From: Candidatus Ruminococcus equi
GTDB lineage: Bacteria > Bacillota > Clostridia > Oscillospirales > Acutalibacteraceae
DNA: 42,508 bases
Assembly: GCA_018065465.1 (NCBI GenBank)
Contig: JAGHTC010000050.1
Coordinates: forward strand, 1-42,508
Direction: 5' to 3'
The position numbers and the translations under genes are program-made. This document shows positions 40,308-42,508 of this stretch, in pieces (positions within the stretch are counted from its first letter, which is position 1; every line of letters begins with the position of its first letter). Under the pieces are notes generated by a model. The model saw only the letters and a list, made by a program, of their open reading frames with translations. It searched no databases and was not told where the DNA came from.

Positions 40308-42212
40308 TTAATAAAGCAATAATTCAAGTAACATTTTTTCAGAATATTCTAAGTATAAAAATATTTCATATTGTGTTTTTGCTTTAATATTATGTAGGGT
40401 AACAACAGACGAATTAACACTCATTTTTGCTTTATCAATTTTATAATCTTTTATTGTGATTTTTTCTTTAGTGCCGTCATCACCGATGGCTTTTAAAGAA
40501 AGATGTACTACAGGGCAATCTTCTTCAAGAACCAATACAACACGATATGTCGATGTTGCAGGCATTTGAACAATGCGCTGGGTCAATGCTTTTGGAATAT
40601 TAACCGCTTTATCACCAGGAACCGGTGCTTTTACATCATCTTCCCCATCCGGGTCTTCTTCGCCGGCAGAACCGTGTCCTTTGCCGCCGTACTCCTCGTT
40701 TGAAGGGTACATATTATCGTTTTTTGTTCCTTTGACTTTTTTTGCAGTTAAAGTTATTGTACGAACTTTTGTTTTACTAATTTTAGGGGTGCCAACATCG
40801 TTAGTATTATCAGGAGATTCTTCATTAGAATCATTTCTATCATCACCCAAAGAACTATCGGCCTCGTCAAACGGAAGATAGGCACTCGCAACATCCAAGT
40901 CGATTTCTTCCGGTGTTTCAGTGCGACAGCACTCGACAATTTTATCGTTAGCCCAGTTGATAAGTTGTGCACGTATTTTTTTTGCACGATTGTTTTCCTT
41001 TGGATTGCTTTCTGCGTCTATAAGATCTGGGTCCCACTTATTGTGTTGTGGAGGTTCAATATTCTTTAAAAGTTCATTCAAGGCTTGTCCTTGAACAATC
41101 ATTACGGCTGCATACCGAGTAAAAATATGATTGTGACGTGTACGAACAACCATTCCTATAGAACGCATTTCAGCGATAGATTTACTGTAACTATCATCTT
41201 TTTTAATATACATTACTACATCATTTTTCTCAATAATTGTACCATATTCAATATTGTCAGGTGAAACAACCGAAGAATAAAACTCCATAATTGTTGTGAT
41301 TTTTTTATCTTTAATGTTTGTTTTACGCTCGATATCAGAATAATAACGGAGACGATTCTGTATGTTTTTGTCATCAATAACAAGACCGTTAATTTTGACA
41401 ATAAGTTTCTTATTTATTATTGCAACAAAGAAATTACTCAAAACAGCCTTTTCTATGTCTTCAGCCCAAGTTTCAGTTTTTTTGAATCCTGCAATAATAA
41501 CATCAGTGCCATATTCTTTTCGTGAAAATTGGTCTCTTAATAAACATATATCGTCTTTGAAAATAGGCTTTTTCGTAGTGCTGTTTTGGAAAAATCCAAC
41601 GCCTTGGGTCGCTTGTCCATTTTGAAAATGAGTAACCAACCGAGCTACGCCTTGAAAAGCTTTTATTCCATCGTCTAATGCATATGTGTTATAAAAAACC
41701 GTTCTAAACGATGAACAGGCAAACGGTGCATTTTTACCGATGCCATATGAACCGCCACTGCCTTGCTCTTTCTGCGTAACCCCACTGGAATGAGTTAATG
41801 CCCTCCAAACAGATTTATCACGAATGTCGGCTTGAGAACCGCTAAGACCTTTTGTATTGTAATCGCTAATAACCAAAAATTCGATATCTTCGCGTGAAAG
41901 CTTTTCTTTGGCTTCAGCTAAGAAAGCGGCGAGTTTGGGTTCGGATTTCTTTTCCCAATATTCTTCACAAGAGCGAATGACCGCATCAAGACCCACTAAA
42001 GCACTGTGTTGCGATTTTTTTAATGTAAGACTATTAAATTCAACGATAACGGTTTCTTCCTCGGGTGCTTTTGCATCAAGAGAGTTTTGGCAGATTTCTC
42101 TTGCTAAATTATCATACAATTCAGAACCTTTAAATGTGGCGATACCACCATCGTTTATTCCGTGTTCTTCTCCGTCATCGGAAATTGGAAATCTCCAAAC
42201 AAGGTCACTCAT
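40308..42212 (-). CDS. GHKL-type ATPase (MutL/MORC/Hsp90-like fold)
   Basis: 634 residues. The Bergerat ATP-binding site is complete: helix NLAREICQNSLDA with Glu39, Asn43 and Asp46; strand VISDYNTKGLSG with Asp117 and Gly122; and lid GSGGSYGIGK at 151-160. The region of about 180-400 would be the S5-like transducer and an alpha/beta extension. An acidic, Ser/Asn-rich linker with GGKGHGSAGEEDPDGEDD (about 440-535) leads to a C-terminal beta domain. Such ATPases dimerise on ATP binding to clamp DNA or remodel partners; MORC/MutL-like relatives occur in restriction-modification operons. The start follows AAGGAGGAAATATA. The gene is central to a four-gene minus-strand cluster that may extend past the window. 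Confidence 0.85.
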   Translation of the reverse strand: MSDLVWRFPISDDGEEHGINDGGIATFKGSELYDNLAREICQNSLDAKAPEEETVIVEFNSLTLKKSQHSALVGLDAVIRSCEEYWEKKSEPKLAAFLAEAKEKLSREDIEFLVISDYNTKGLSGSQADIRDKSVWRALTHSSGVTQKEQGSGGSYGIGKNAPFACSSFRTVFYNTYALDDGIKAFQGVARLVTHFQNGQATQGVGFFQNSTTKKPIFKDDICLLRDQFSRKEYGTDVIIAGFKKTETWAEDIEKAVLSNFFVAIINKKLIVKINGLVIDDKNIQNRLRYYSDIERKTNIKDKKITTIMEFYSSVVSPDNIEYGTIIEKNDVVMYIKKDDSYSKSIAEMRSIGMVVRTRHNHIFTRYAAVMIVQGQALNELLKNIEPPQHNKWDPDLIDAESNPKENNRAKKIRAQLINWANDKIVECCRTETPEEIDLDVASAYLPFDEADSSLGDDRNDSNEESPDNTNDVGTPKISKTKVRTITLTAKKVKGTKNDNMYPSNEEYGGKGHGSAGEEDPDGEDDVKAPVPGDKAVNIPKALTQRIVQMPATSTYRVVLVLEEDCPVVHLSLKAIGDDGTKEKITIKDYKIDKAKMSVNSSVVTLHNIKAKTQYEIFLYLEYSEKMLLELLLY

Positions 42213-42224
42213 TATATTTCCTCC

Positions 42225-42443
42225 TTAAAGTTTAAATGTATCTTCATCTATATCGTTATTTGAAAATTTCATTTTTGCAAGTTTAAGTTCTTTTTCAAGG
42301 GCGGAAAAAATCTTTTGCACATCAGCATCGTTATAATCGTAATTGGCTTTATTGGCACAGTTGCCTAAAAGACGTAGCATACCAATAATTTTATTAGTTC
42401 TTGCCTCAACAAGTCTTACAAATTTTTCACGTTTTGTTTCCAT
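42225..42443 (-). CDS. Small helical protein at the head of the GHKL cluster
   Basis: 72 residues from ATG 42443, with AAAGGAGAT 6 nt upstream. KREKFVRLVEARTNKIIGM followed by LRLLGNCANKANYDYNDADVQKIFSALEKELK gives two or three helices. I have seen near-identical small proteins in clostridial and Bacteroidetes accessory regions but know no function. The gene ends 12 nt before the ATPase start. The charged, compact form suits an adaptor or regulator of the cluster, which is inference. Confidence 0.7.
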   Translation of the reverse strand: METKREKFVRLVEARTNKIIGMLRLLGNCANKANYDYNDADVQKIFSALEKELKLAKMKFSNNDIDEDTFKL

Positions 42444-42486
42444 ATCATTATCTCCTTTAAAAATGTATTTTTTATTTTGCAAATAT

Positions 42487-42495
42487 ATTCTATCA
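42487..42495 (-). promoter_or_regulatory. Possible extended -10 of the GHKL cluster
   Basis: Minus strand TGA-TAGAAT (42495-42487). The -35 would fall at or beyond the right edge, so this is only half visible. If real, the small gene is the first of the operon. Confidence 0.35.
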
Positions 42496-42508
42496 CGCGA
42501 AAATATAT

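Overview
The window looks like chromosomal DNA of a gut or rumen clostridium of the Ruminococcaceae/Oscillospiraceae type. Reasons seen in the sequence: moderately AT-rich DNA; strong AGGAGG-type ribosome binding sites; Firmicute-like TTGACA/TATAAT promoters, many with an extended -10; a secreted glycoside hydrolase ending in a type I dockerin; an xPxTG sortase-type wall anchor; a membrane pyrophosphatase of the K+-dependent class; and a DUF6062 protein. The species cannot be fixed from the sequence alone.

Layout. 1-5.1 kb: end of a fibronectin III protein, a CpXC zinc protein, a coiled-coil protein and a 1075-residue dockerin-bearing glycosidase. 5.1-15.4 kb: hppA, an orphan ATP-grasp enzyme, a heterodimeric ABC exporter, a LOG-family nucleotide hydrolase, a DUF1015 protein and a cytidylate-kinase-like protein coupled to a tiny membrane protein. 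15.4-18.1 kb: a cytosolic leucine-rich-repeat/zinc-ribbon protein, a clostridial hypothetical, an OGG1-type DNA glycosylase and a DUF6062 protein. 18.1-18.43 kb: a compact candidate type I toxin-antitoxin locus. 18.4-25.4 kb: the classical rimP-nusA-rnpM-ylxQ-infB-rbfA-nrnA-truB operon with its own promoter and leader hairpin. 25.4-32.7 kb: a sugar ABC transporter (binding lipoprotein and two permeases, no ATPase) and a malQ-glgP operon, together a plausible malto-oligosaccharide uptake and phosphorolysis block. 32.7-38.3 kb: pncC, rsmE, mtnN, a bile-salt-hydrolase-like lipoprotein and a sortase-anchored surface protein. 38.5-42.5 kb: a four-gene minus-strand cluster built around a GHKL ATPase, probably the end of a defence-type island continuing past the right edge.

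Two things stand out. First, 18105-18430 contains a 23-residue (or 34-residue) hydrophobic peptide gene whose two possible ribosome sites each lie in a hairpin. A convergent antisense RNA with an excellent promoter shares its terminator, and interrupted inverted repeats place the same sequence at the 5' ends of both RNAs. Second, the GHKL ATPase cluster (72-aa protein, 634-aa ATPase, 298-aa unknown, DUF6339-like protein) is a tightly packed module of uncharacterised genes.

The window also carries a family of composite intergenic repeats: an ATTGATAATTGACAATT-type dyad, tandem ACTAAA-type heptamers and a near-identical GCTGTGACGA hairpin. Each copy sits directly after a stop codon in the same orientation relative to the upstream gene. 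A second repeat family forms CCTCCCCT/AGGGGAGG hairpins. All functional calls come from reading motifs; no database search was run.
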